This document shows, piece after piece, positions 44,293-57,500 of a stretch of DNA of 64,000 bases (positions are counted from its first letter, which is position 1; each line of letters starts with the position of its first letter). The position numbers and the translations under genes were made by a program. The notes under the pieces are model-generated. The model made no database searches, had not been told where the DNA came from, and was given only the letters and a program-made list of their open reading frames with translations. This stretch comes from Haliclona indistincta (lineage: Eukaryota > Porifera > Demospongiae > Haplosclerida > Chalinidae), in NCBI GenBank assembly GCA_964017065.1, contig OZ024785.1, forward strand, positions 15,322,102-15,386,101. The letters are read 5' to 3'.

Positions 44293-46592
44293 TATGGAGC
44301 GCGAACCATGCCATAATTCGTGCTGTCGATACGCGAAAGTCGATTTACGACTCGATTTTCGATTGTTGATTCGATTTTTGATTCGTTCTTGGATCGTCAA
44401 ATCGATTGTCGATTCGATTTTTGATTCGTTCTTGGATCGTCAAATCGATTGTCGATTCGATTTTCGATTGTCGATTCGATTTTTGATTCGTTCTTGGATC
44501 GTCAAATCGATTGTCGATTCGATTTTCCTTCACTTACATTTATTCATGATCCTGATAGTCATTTTATGGCTACTGCATCAACATGTCTGCTGGAGCTTCG
44601 GCTCCCAACCTGTCACTGTAGTTATAACACTTTTAGAGATAGCTTATTGTTATCATTTTGTGGTCACAATGGATTTGGGCTTATATGATCATCACATGAA
44701 CATTCATAGTACAGCTAACATCCTGACCCAGCATATATCATTATCACCATTTAACCTGAGCTTCTGTTAAAATAATGGTGATTTAATTTTGATTATAACA
44801 ATGATCTACATACACTGCGAGCAATAATGTATCGCATGATGTCACTGCCTTGTACATTTCTCAATTGTCGATGGACAGCCTCTTCTACTAAACTGGTATT
44901 AACTAGTTCAGTAAACTCCGGTACTGTCACGGTGTGATCATTATCAACAGAAACAGGCCCACTCCAGTCCACACCATGTAACTCCCAGTTGTTCTACATG
45001 TGAAATAATATTTCTGCAATACACAATACCATAGAAATTAATTTCTTACCGAGTGTTGATTAGTGATTCCAGAAACTGCATGATCATTAGAGCAATTAGC
45101 ACTGCGATTGCTGAGACCCAATATCCACTGCTGAAGTGGGGTTCTTCCACGAGCTGTACGCATCCGGTGATTATTCCATCCTTCTTTAAATAGAGCTACT
45201 TGTTGCCGAAGGTTAGGAAGAAAGACAGTATGAAGGGCAAACAAATCAGCTTCATCACTTGGGTCAAGATAGCCACAATCTTCAAGTGAGAATAGAAATA
45301 TGAAGTGCATTCCGTAAACAAATCTCGCCAAAGGCGTTCTGTCCTCTGATTGTGGACACTGCGTCCGGTTATCATGCTCCCTCTGCCTGGCCCTCTTTCA
45401 GGATGCTCCAACATGTATCTAGCAACTAAAGTGTTTTCACCTCCCATGTCACTTCACAATCTAGAAGGTAGGCCATACTGCTCTATTGCTTGAGTAAAAC
45501 AAGACAACACTGTATCTGCTCGATTATTCGAAGCAACATTCAAGTACACCACCAAACGGCTAAAGCCATCGATGCCTCCATGTACCACAAACCTCCATCT
45601 AACAAGCTTATGATTTCCATCAATATGCCAAAGCGCATTTGGAGATGGAACATTATACACTCTTCTATGTAGGGCCCGTCTTAACCTGTTTTCAGATCCA
45701 ATTGGATCAACTCTTCGCAAAGACTGCCTGATGCGATCTCTCTGTACAACATAACCAGTTGATCTTAATATTCCACCAATCATTCTATAGCCTGCATCTT
45801 CATGATGACATTGTATGTTTCGTACTTGTTGATTAAGAGCAGTATCAGTGATTGTACTGTAACGCATTGATACTGTGAGACCAAGTTGTTGCAAACATCT
45901 TTGTACGGTTCGAATGGAACAGTTGAGCATGTGGGCCATGTCAGGCAAAGAAAAATTGTTGTGATACAAAAACAATAACTGTCGCTCACTGATAGGTAAT
46001 GGAGGGCGACCTCGTGATGCTCCTCTTACTTCACAAAGCAAAGTGGTCTCCATTATAGAAATGAGTTCACAAATAGAATGCGTCAATTCTTGTAAATCAG
46101 TAGAGTCATTGATGTCTGGGTCTTGCTCCAGTGCCACACAGCAAATCAGTAGTTCCTCACATTTACGAAGTAATACAATCTTTCTTTCAGTATCGCAAAG
46201 ATAATAGCTGCGCCTAATATCTCTTACAGCACTTTCCAATTCGTCCAATATTTGCGGTACCAACACAGCCATTTTGCTTGCGACACGCCAACTATGACTT
46301 AATAATAATTAATTTTTTTTAAATTTTTACATCGAATGGACAATCAAAAATCGAATCGACAATCGATTTGACGATCCAAGAACGAATCGAAAATCGAATC
46401 GACAATCGATTTGACGATCCAAGAACGAATCAAAAATCGAATCGAAAATCGAATCGACAATCGATAATCGAATCGACAATCGATTTGACGATCCAAGAAC
46501 GAATCAAAAATCGAATCGACAATCGAAAATCGAGTCGTAAATCGACTTTCGCGTATCGACAGCACGAATTATGGCATGGTTCGCGCTCCATA
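44293..46592 (-). mobile_element. IS3EU-like DDE transposon, copy 2, with 6-bp target duplication
   Basis: Same ends as copy 1, but here CATCGT is present on both sides (44,287-44,292; 46,593-46,598), so this is an intact insertion. The left subterminal array is 12 bp longer than in copy 1 and differs in unit order and bases. Confidence 0.9.
44793..46272 (-). pseudogene. DDE transposase, broken, copy 2
   Basis: Counterpart of 13,031-14,510 with the same TGA before SDMGGEN and the same frameshift. The breaks therefore predate the duplication. Confidence 0.85.
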
Positions 46593-46703
46593 CATCGTGG
46601 CATGCTTAGTCGGCCTAAACACTGCTGCTTCTAACAATGAGTATCCTGATATAAGCAAGAGCGCACGGACATCAACAGTACTCAGTAGTTTACTGTAGTA
46701 CAT

Positions 46704-47433
46704 ACGGAAGCCCAGAGCGGACATTCCACTTTCCATTTTCTACTTCCAGTTTCCACTTTCCATTTTGTAAAAAGCAAGGCAAAAACTGTAGAGCACACGC
46801 TGAAAGATGCATATTTAGCTCGAACCAGTAACCAGAGAGCGGTTGTAGCTCATTCCAGGCTTCCAGCGCGATGAGCACGCGGCTGGGATGTGTTCTCGAG
46901 CCTGAGCGAGCACACCCTTCATCTCACAAAGAATGACATACAGCCAGGTCAGTGCAATGACATGCAAGGTACATGCACAGTGCAATCACATTCGTGTGCT
47001 CTGACAAACATGCGGGTTATATTTGTGACTGAGTTAACACTGAAGAATTATTTCATTATTAAAGCCGGCGCATCCAGTGAACGCTGCATAAGTTATGATA
47101 AGTAGCAGGATCACTACAAATTTCTTGCTGCTTCTTTACTTTCATTTAACATGAAATCTACAAGCCAGCCTTAAACTTCGTTGTTTTACTGATAAATTAA
47201 TGTTCACATAGAGATTGCTCGCTCAGGCTCACGAAGCACATGAGGACCAGGTGCTGGAAGCCTGGAATGAGCAACCGGCTCACCCCGGTATAACGCGCTC
47301 TCTGGTTACTGGTTAAAGCTAAATATGCATCTTTCAACGTGTGCTCTACAGTTTTTGCCTTGCTTTTTACAAAATGGAAAATGGAAACTGGAAGTAGAAA
47401 ATGGAAAGTGGAATGTCCGCTCTGGGCTTCCGT
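46704..47433. mobile_element. ACGGAAGCCC MITE, copy 2
   Basis: Duplicate of 14,942-15,671 with the same near-8-bp flanks; the minisatellite follows at 47,448-47,527. Confidence 0.75.
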
Positions 47434-47869
47434 AAGTACATGTACGTGGACACGCGTGGTATGTGGTACCGGACACGCGGTATGTGGTACCGGACACGCG
47501 TGGTATGTGGTACCGGTACGTGGATTGGCAACGCCCACTCCTCTCACGCAAGCGTGCAATAATTAAATTCCTGAGATCCAGATCGATGGTACTAGTGTCT
47601 CCTGACTATTCGGCGACGCAAATAGGCAGGCCCCGCCTGACTATAGTTATAGTGGTGTGTCTTTTGAACAGCTTGATGGAAGACCAGGTAGCTAGCCTGG
47701 TCCCCAGGCTCTGAGCCTGGGGACGAGGCTAACCAGGTAGTTAATTATTCTGCACTTGATTTCGCGCGTGACAATTACGTCATTGAACCAGGAATTTGCC
47801 TTCGTTTTACCAGACCCTCTTCCAAGCACAGCGGAAGAGGAGTGGTCTGGGGATGAGACTACCCTGACC

Positions 47870-50800
47870 CAGAGCCAGGTTGGAAGCATTAATATTCAGT
47901 CATGTGACTTGCGGTTTATCAATGGCGCTCCAATACAAAGTGTATGGGAAATCCTAGTAGCTACTCTTCTCTGGACGAAATTTAATAAAGTTAGTATGAG
48001 TCGAAAGGTCTTGCAAAGCAGATTACGAATATGCGATCTACCCGATCCAACCCACGGGTCCCTGAGCTGCTACGGGCAAGAAAGTAGTGAAGATTCTCAA
48101 CAGTGGAAAACACTACAGTTATTGCTTGTGCAAGCAATCAGCTTACTGGCAAGTCTACTACAGACGTCTTGGAGCAAATTTTTAGCGTTTAAAAACGGCG
48201 AGCGAAGAGACAGCTCTGTCACGCCGAAAATTGTCCGCCTACGAAAATTATCCTAGGATACTTTTCGGTAGGAACGAAAATGATCCGCCTTGGACAGATT
48301 TAGTCCTAGTCGAGTATCTCTCGCGCATGCCTGTTCAAGCCTTTAAAAGCAAGAAAAAAACCGATTGTGATGCTGCCAAAGACATAACTTGAGTCGAAAT
48401 GCCCTAGAGTAACCCGGGGCTATTTCGTGACGTTTTGGCGTTAGAGCGTTCGTTCGACTTTACTTGACTGCTAACTCTTTTCGCGTACCCAGGATCCAAA
48501 TTTTACTTGCACCTACAGAATTAGCAGTCTTATTCGAACTGCTCACATATAAATTTATGCTGATACAGTGTAAGAATATTGGACAGCAAGCCGTTTTTTC
48601 ACTCGACCGTCTTGGGGCTATTTCGACACCACCGGGGCTATTTCGAGACGGATTGCATCATGGATAAAGCTGTAAGTGCACGCATGCATGATGCAGATCA
48701 CTAGTACTGTTGATTGTTATACTCTTAATTCTGCCTCGCAGATATCAGAATGCTGTTGTTATATTGGCTGGACGGTGGAAGAGTTACAGTACGAGACTTT
48801 CATCTGCACGTACCATACTGCACCTCAGAGCTTTCTGTTCTTGATTTGACTTATTTTTTGTTACCATACTATTTAAATGAGTGAACACTTACCTTGTCTG
48901 CAACAAAACTGGCAAAAAAACCAGCTAAAAAGCGCACAAAAACAGCAAAAAACAACCGCAAATCTCGGCGATTTGTTAACGATTATTGTTTTTTCCCCGC
49001 TTATTTTTCTCTCAAGCGCTTTCTATTGGTCAACGAGTCTGGTACCAGTGTATAGAGGAATCTATTCTCATGTTAGCAGTACCAGGCTCGACATTCACAA
49101 TCGTTGCTATCGAATGTTACGACGGAAAGAGCGAAGGTAGTCAAGCGGGGCTATTCCGTAAGTAAGTTTGGCTTCCTCAATTGATTTGTATGTGTCACGA
49201 AATAGCCCCGTCACGAAATAGCCCCGTGTTACTCTATAATCAGTATAATGCCTGCCTAACTCCCTTATCACGCTAGTTGCTTCATTTCAGAAACCGTACT
49301 GAAATTTGCCGAAGAATGGCAACTGAAGACAGAAACTTCGAGTCCAGCCTTCGGTGCAGCGGACATTGATACAGAGCTAGTTCCTCCTTTCAGTTGCATG
49401 CAGTGTAGCCGGCCTAAGTTTCTCAGTCGCAGCTCAGTAGCCCGCGCAGCTTAGCCTTGTAGGCTGCATGCACTACACTGCCCGAGCGAGCGCAGTACAC
49501 TGACTGAACTGAACTAACTTCTCTCTGGATCTGATGGTACTACAAAAGTGTAGCAGTACTCTGAACTATAGCTCTTTGTACAGTAATCTTTTGTTAAATC
49601 TTCTAATACGTCAGTCTTGTAGTCAGTCAGTCTGTCACCTCTTGTATTTTGTCATGTGAGTGTTGTAAGTCATTGTTCCTCTCTCTGTTTAATTACTGTG
49701 TTGTGATTTGAGAATTAGAATTTTGATCCCCGTTTGATCCAGTGAATTTCTCTCTTGGTTCTCTGTTCACGTTACAATCTATGACGTTACTACACTCTTC
49801 TTCTTAGTCTATTGGTACCAATGATAATTATATATAAGGAATCTGCATGCTGTGCCGGGAGAACGGTGACATCATAGTTTTAATGTTAAGCCGGACATGC
49901 TGCTGATATACCGTCTATGATGAACTCATTGGTGATAGCTACATGTTTTTGAATTCAGCCAGCTTGCAAAAGCTAGAACAATGAGTAATTCATAGGCTAC
50001 TTGTTGATGAGGCAACACGGTTCATTTAAAAACTTTTAACTATTTTGATGTTGTTTGCAGAATACTGGTGACAGTACAGTGGGTTCTGTTATAGCCAATG
50101 CATGTGCATCTACAGATTGACATCTTAATAGAGAAGATGTGAATATATAGTGAGCAGATCGAGAGCTATAGAACAATAGCATTGATACTATACAAAACTG
50201 CATGCATGCATGTTTATGATTGATGACGAAACGTTACTATAGCACACAAACTTTTAATCCTCGTATTAATTGTCACTGAAAACAAAAATCTTAATTCATT
50301 CATAACTTACCCCGCCATTTGAACTATATATAGACACCATTATAGGACAGTTTTCGTTGGGTCAGTCTTAAATTTGTCCTAGGACTGTTTTCATTGGCTT
50401 CTTATTTTGTCCTAGGACAGTTTTCGTTGGCTTCTTAGTCCTAGGACAGTTCCCGTTAGCTTATTTTGTCCTAGGAGAGTTTTCGTTGGCGTTTTTTTGT
50501 CCTAGGACAATTTTGTGTCGGCTAGGACAAAAACCGTCGATCCAATTTTGTCCTAGGACAAAATTCGTCAATCAATTTTTATCCTAGGACAATTATCGTC
50601 AGCTGAATTTTGTCCCATCGGACAATTTTCAGGTAGGACAGATATCGCTGTGACAGCTCCATTGTTACCTGCAAAATCCAATATACAGCTGACGAGACCT
50701 GGTCACTGAGAGCTAGAACTAAGAAAGTTGCTAAAATTTGAGCTGTTTCACAGCAGAAAGATTCCTGAAATCCAGCACAAGTGTGCTGTTGCTGTATACT

Positions 50801-51125
50801 AGAGTTGTGCTACTTCCTATAAAGCATACAAAGCATACTACGACATACAAAGCATACTACGACATACAAAGCACAGAAACTGGTGTGCAGTGCACTATAC
50901 AAATAGCTAAACCAATATTCTAAGATCATATCTTTAAGTAAGACCAGTAATCAAGCTCTACGCAATACCATTTTAGAAAGAATCCACGAATGAGTTCTAG
51001 TGCTGCATGCTAGCGCCATTGAGCCACGCCTCACGATGGAACGTTAGCTATGCTCATTAGAAATCACGTGCGCATAATAACAAGCGTACAATCACGTGCG
51101 CATACTAATACTTCCGACCTACTCA
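47870..51125. mobile_element. Split repeat B with nested elements, second copy
   Basis: Duplicate of 16,108-19,363, including the TGTCAC element (48,217-50,655), the inner TAGAGTAAC MITE (48,405-49,236) and the cctagga minisatellite (50,352-50,642). Confidence 0.75.
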
Positions 51126-51181
51126 CATGTTCATGCCTAGTCACGCCCACATGACACGCCTAGAAAGTGGTCAGCATTTTG

Positions 51182-51367
51182 CTGTCTTCTGGTTAGCAGT
51201 GCAGTTTCAATATAGCTACAGCCTAGCTATATGCTAAGCAGGTTGGCACTAGCTATAGCTGCAAACTCCTGCTGCAATCCCCAACTAGGGAGCTTAGTGC
51301 TAACTCAACAATATGTGCAATGATGCTCACACGTACGCCGAGGGTTTGTGAAATTCGTTCATTATTT
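51182..51367 (-). repeat. Repeat F fragment, second copy
   Basis: Duplicate of 19,420-19,605. Confidence 0.65.
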
Positions 51368-51861
51368 TGTTTGTGCATTGTGCATCCGACTGGAAATCAC
51401 TCATAACTTTCACTTCACTATTACATTTGTATACAACTTCCTATTTCTTTGTGTTACATACACATCATAATAGACTAGTGCCTATAGAAATAGTTTGCTG
51501 CTGGTTTCACTGTTGTACTGAAAACAGGGGCAGATGATTGTTGACAGCTTATATAACATAGTAAGATCACATCACACACTTTTAGTTTGATTTACATAAC
51601 TACAATCGATAGTATTGACTTAGTAAGTAGAGGGGATGCTCTAGCCTGCCTTTGAATGGAGAGTTACATTGTGTGAGAAAATAGAATTTGTTTTAGTCAG
51701 CTAAAGAGTCACAGTGTCAGTGCACAAACCAGCTAGCCCTATGCATGGTGCACAGTACACAATTAACAGTACAAAATTTATTAGTTCTAAAAGCTCAGCT
51801 AAGATGTACTTGCAGTCATGTATGAAAGTATCAATGATGCATATAATATGCAAACTCAGGT

Positions 51862-53010
51862 TTATGCTTGTTTCTTTTCTGCTGATAGTACAGCTTCATC
51901 AAACTCACTCTCTTGTGGTGGGTCATACTCAGTTGGATATGCTTCTGTGTATCCATCCATTGTCAGAACATCAGTAACAACTGCAGGCTTGTTATTGACT
52001 TGCGTAACTGGCTTGTTGCTTAGTATTTTTCTCCAGCTGTGAGCTGCTTTCACAATACTTTTCTTTGTCAACTTCTTCTTTGCAATAATGTAGATGATGA
52101 ATACTATTCCAGCTGAAGAGGCCCAAGTTGGAGCAGCGATGGCATGTATTATCCATGATGCATAGCTACCTCCTGGAAAGATTGCTCGGCGAATACGATT
52201 AGCCAAAGTGAACCAGCTGGAGATGTTGTAAATGATCGGATATGCCAGTAGGGGTAAACTGTCCTTGAGAGCTTTCTTGTATCTATCAGATTCTGTCTCT
52301 ATTTTTGGCTCTTCAAATTTAACAACATTCGGCTTTTCCACATCAACTGCATTCACTGTTGGTGTGTGAGCGGGTCGCTTTTTGAAAGCTCTGTGACAAA
52401 GAACAGCTGAGATGGCAATGGTTACAATCGAATTAACCAGTAAAATGAGTGAGAATGGTGCATACCACAGTACATATTGCTCTATCAAGCCCTCATAATA
52501 GTAAGTGCATTCTGAGTGGTGGTACACTCTGATCCAGCACCATGCACCAGAGAGACCATACGTGTCGTGAAGAAACGGAATCCACGAAAACAGTAGCGGA
52601 AATATGACAGCGAAAATGACAAAACATGGCTCCAGTTTTTTGATCTTTTTATAGTAGAAAAAGACGAGAGCGGCTAGGTAAATAACAATGACGGTGGTGA
52701 ACACGAGTAAAATCCATATTGACTATTGGACCAAGAAGCTGATGGCTTGGCAAAGACCGTGATGTTGATCAAAATCCAGGTCGACGCCTATGATCATTAA
52801 AGCCATTATAATAGCCACAAATAAAGCGGACAGCAGTTGATACAGCATCAGTCGCTCGCTGAACGATTCGTACATCTTGAAGAAGAGTAGCAGTGCGATA
52901 GCTACAGAGCAGGTTAGTACTCCAAGGAACCCTCCACTGCTGAAAACAGCCACCAGCTCACTGCGTACATTATCAGAAAGACTCGAATTGCAGATACTGA
53001 AGTTATCCAT
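51862..53010 (-). pseudogene. 7TM receptor with in-frame TAG, copy 2
   Basis: Duplicate of 20,100-21,248, with the TAG at 52,720-52,722. Both copies carry it, so if the duplication is real the nonsense codon came first. The repeat F end upstream is at 53,073-53,107. Confidence 0.8.
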
Positions 53011-53548
53011 TTTACGACTGAACTGATGAGTCGTCTTAACATGTGCTACGTGGGTTCTTACCTTATTATTTTTAACCCTCGGCGCATGCGCGAGGGTTAC
53101 GGTACTTCACTCATTCAGTTTGTATTGCATTGGTAATTAAAAATTTGACAACACCACTGCCTATTATGCAAATGTAGTGCTCTTCATTCTTGATGAACCC
53201 CAGTCTCTTTAGTTGTGTAGTATTTAAGTATAATTATAAAATGAGAAGACTTCTCATTTTGTAGCTTTGTAGTGAACGCCTATGCGTGCCTCAAAGACGT
53301 TATTATTCTGCTTATAGCTATTTTTTTAAAGCAGTTAGACTGAATAGTAAACGTGAAGCTGTACTTAAGTTAATTGTTGAGTGAAATCACACATGTACTT
53401 CTCAAGATAGCGATCAAAGAGTAATCTGATTATTTCCTGGAGTAGACTGGTGGTCTCGTTGCCATACCTACACTGCTATGAGTATTCTACAAGTCTGGCT
53501 GCCTGATTGCTAATCTACTGATTCTAGTTGCTAATTCTCGTAGTTTAG

Positions 53549-53681
53549 GAACATTGATCATTGGATCACAGAAATCTCTGTGACTGCACCAACTGTAGAC
53601 CCTTCCACTGAATGGGCAGAGCAGTCAGACTGGACTGATGAACTTATTATACTGGACCATCAAAGTCGAAGTTTTTGTTAA
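53549..53681 (+). other. Candidate lone exon, second copy
   Basis: Duplicate of 21,787-21,919; same uncertainty. Confidence 0.2.
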
Positions 53682-53792
53682 CCCTCTGTCATGTATACTA
53701 GCACCAGACAAATGCAACTCGATTGTGCACTTGAATCAATAGTGTGATCAGATTATCGAACTTATCTCAAAACCTAGAACCCGATGTACTAT

Positions 53793-53958
53793 GATAGGGT
53801 CCACAATGAAAAAATAAAAGTCAGAGAATCTAGCCTTTACTGTAGTTACAAACAACACTATAATTTATACGTAACAAACAACTGCATATTCAAATCTCTG
53901 AAATCGTCGCTCTGCAATCGCTAGCTGAAATTGGCAACTTTTGTGACCTTTGACCTAG
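53793..53958. repeat. TAGGGTCC element fragment, second copy
   Basis: Duplicate of 22,031-22,196. Confidence 0.8.
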
Positions 53959-54505
53959 TCTAAGAGCAATATTGTGCAGCTTGAGTACTGTATGATTCTA
54001 CTGACTCCACCTTCTAATAATAATACTTCAAATTTTACAATAATAATTATTAATAAAGGTATTATTCTATCCTATGTATGGTCTGCTTGTCTGCTAGTTA
54101 CACTTGTCCTTCTTCCTGTGTTTAAGAGATTAATCGTTGCACTGAGTACACACACATTCTTACATTAGGATGAATTGAGGCATCCACTTTGTTCACAAAT
54201 GCCGCCATAGCCCTCCCAACGTTACCAGCCGCTTGTCACTCCGCTCTAACCAAAATTGAAAACAAGTGGTGCTTTCTCCTCCAAGCATGAAAGACAATGC
54301 TTCTCTTGATCCTAAAAATGATGTACACAGATGTAATACAGAAAAATTTAATAACTAAACTCATAATACCTATTGTAGACAGTCTAGTAGTGCTTGCTAG
54401 TGATGGCTCCTGTGACCGTTTGTAAAAAATAATAATTTGCATCAACTTGCAAACTTGCAGTGGTTTTCGCTTACATGAGATAGTGAACTTCGCACTCTGT
54501 CAAGC

Positions 54506-57500
54506 TCACTCTTTAACATGTGATTGTGGTTTCGCAAGGTATCCATGTTGACATATCACATCAAAATGTATCAAAAAATGTATCAGCATCAAAATGTAGG
54601 CGTAAGAAGAGAGACTGCCGGACCCTGCATCACACATGTCACACACCTGAGAATAACAAACAATCACACACCAAATACATGCATGTTGCTACCTTGGCAA
54701 AGCATTTCACAACATAACCAAGTACTCTGACACGATCATCGATCTGCCCGTACATAGCCAGCAGCCTTGTATTGTGAAGGGCCTGGTAATAATGACAGAC
54801 CTCTTCACATCTGATAGACAAATATTTGAACTTACAAGAATATTCTCCAGGCTCACGTCACACTCGATATCCCTGTGAGTCATAAAAATTTAAAATCTCA
54901 GTAAGAAAACTATGCATGTACCATTTAGTTACAAAGAATTTCACAATCGGCACTCTCGCACTTGTGATTGGCTGAATTTTGATGTATACTACACAAGAAA
55001 GTATCTGTTGTTTTCAGAGCATTTTTGAAACACACCTTTCTTCTTCTTCAGCTCTTTTGTCACCTGCAATATTATCTCGGCCTTCTCACACTGAAGGATG
55101 ATAGATAGTTAAGGTGGGACCAGCCTAAATGCGTGTTACTTTTACAAACTTCTTTGTATATTTAAAGTTAATCTGCTATATTTATGGTTCTGTATCTTAA
55201 TCATCAAACTGTGCTGGGCACAGAACATATCATTCACTTTGGTATTACTCTCCGTAGATCTGGAATTTTTTATAATTTTTCTTCTCAATTAAAAATTCAA
55301 AACGGTAAAATGCACGCGTAAACCAACAATGTAAGGGGTTAAACAACATGAAATTATCTACAGCCTAAACATTACACAACCTACAAAAATATTATTCTTG
55401 CTTTTTTTAAAATGCATAATTATTTATTTTATTACAATATTTTGTGCCAGGAGCGCATAATGAGAGAGCGACGTAATAGAGTAGGAGCGTGAAGCGCCCA
55501 CGCATTTGATTAAAAATTGGAACTCCAGACATGATGGGACGTGTTACTAAGAATAGAACAATCTCGTTATACACGTACACGCGTTCGTACACAAGATGGA
55601 AGCCGAAGTGAGTACTCCTCGAAGAACGCTAGTTCATAGACTAGTGCCGCTCGCGATCACTCCCAGGCGATCGCCTCGATTGTTGGCCAAGCGCCTAGCT
55701 AACCAGCACGATAAGCCTGACAATCAACTCTCGCCGCGGCAAGTAGTTCACGTCGTTCTTTTACTTTGAAGGTCGTTTTCTTCGTTCTGGAGCTGGCTTT
55801 CTTTGTTTGACTCTTGCCAGTGGCACCTGCAGACGCCATCAGAGAACACGTGGCTAGCTGCTTTACTACTCGGCGTACCCGCTCGATCGTACGTACGTAC
55901 GCTTGTACAGTACAACGCAATGAGTGTTCTATTCTTAGTAACACGTCCCATCATGTCTGGAGTTCCAATTTTTAATCAAATGCGTGGGCGCTTCACGCTC
56001 CTACTCTATTACGTCGCTCTCTCATTATGCGCTCCTGTTTGTGCTTGTGTGTTCTCTTACTGTATATTCCTCGTTGAGAATCAGACACAGATCAACATCA
56101 CTGTCATACGAGCCAAACCCATTAGCTGAAGAACCGAACAACTCCAACGCTGCCTCTGAGAGTGACAAAGAGAGAAACACATCAACAGTAGCATATAACA
56201 TTGGACGCCGAGGACACAAAGATCGAGCTATCAACATTACTCACTTGGAAAAATTTTCTGTATGTCTTTTAGGATAAAATCTCTGAGCTGATACCTGTCT
56301 CTCAATTCAGCGTCATTTGGAGCAACTTGTTCTGTGAGGAGATAACCATAAAGTAAAAAAAACAGCCAGCTACGTGTAAAAATAAAGGGCAATTCCGAAC
56401 TCAATAAAAATGGATTGCTCTCTCTCTTTCTCACTTACTGACATAGCGACGAAATGTCATTTCTAGTTTGCCTATGTATGTTGGGTGTGGTCGTTGAGGT
56501 GGTCTAATGAACCGGGGCAGACCCTCATCTGGACATTTCTATTGAATGAAAAAACAAGTAAATATTTTCCTGCCTTGCTCCTAATAGTCGCTAGATTTAT
56601 TTTAAAATGCTGAGTACAAAATAGCATTGAGAGAAAACTATTCCCGCCAAAAGCCTCTTGAATAATAAACGCCCAAGCATTTGATAGAGGAAATTTGGTA
56701 TTGGTATGGAGACAATCAGTCATATTGGTCTATTGGTGAATGGTATATTGGTCTATTGGTGAATGGTATATTGGTCTATTGGTGAATGGTCTAGTGGTAC
56801 AGTAAACATAGAAATATGACAACGTTTACGATAACTCACAGGCGCCAGGTGGTTGTTTCTTCTGCACAAGAGACAGGCATATGGTACATTCTTCTAAAAA
56901 GGAAAAACAGGCAGTGAGACGGGCACACACGAAATCTGTAACAACTGTACCTTACACATGTAGCTGTCCTTGAGTGAATACACTGGCAACTCAGTCAACA
57001 CGATGTCACACAACTGCTTAGAGATCTTTTTAGCAGTCTTCTTCCATCCACCCATACCTGGTGTCTTCTTCGTGTTCTTTTCAACTACAGGACCCTCGCC
57101 ATCTCCCAGCGGTGACGGTTCACCATCTGTAGGTGACACCTGAGTGTCGGCCTCGGGTGGAGTCTCAGTATTTGTCGGTGAAATCTCAACATCTGTCGGC
57201 AAAGTCACAGCATCAGCAGTTACTGCATCCATTGATGGTGTCTCGGCGACTATCGGTAAAACCTCAGCACCAGCTGTCAAAGTCACAATATCTTTCTCTT
57301 CCTCCTCTTTGTCAATGGTAGCTACAGCAACTTCTTTGCTGACAGGAATGGTATCTACAAGCAGTATACAAACAAACGATCAATCACTGTCATTGTCATA
57401 AACACACAAACAGATCTCCATGGAAACAACAAGAGTGGTTGTTATCACATTCATAGAATACACCATTAGCAAAAAAAATTAGCAAAATATATATCAAAAC

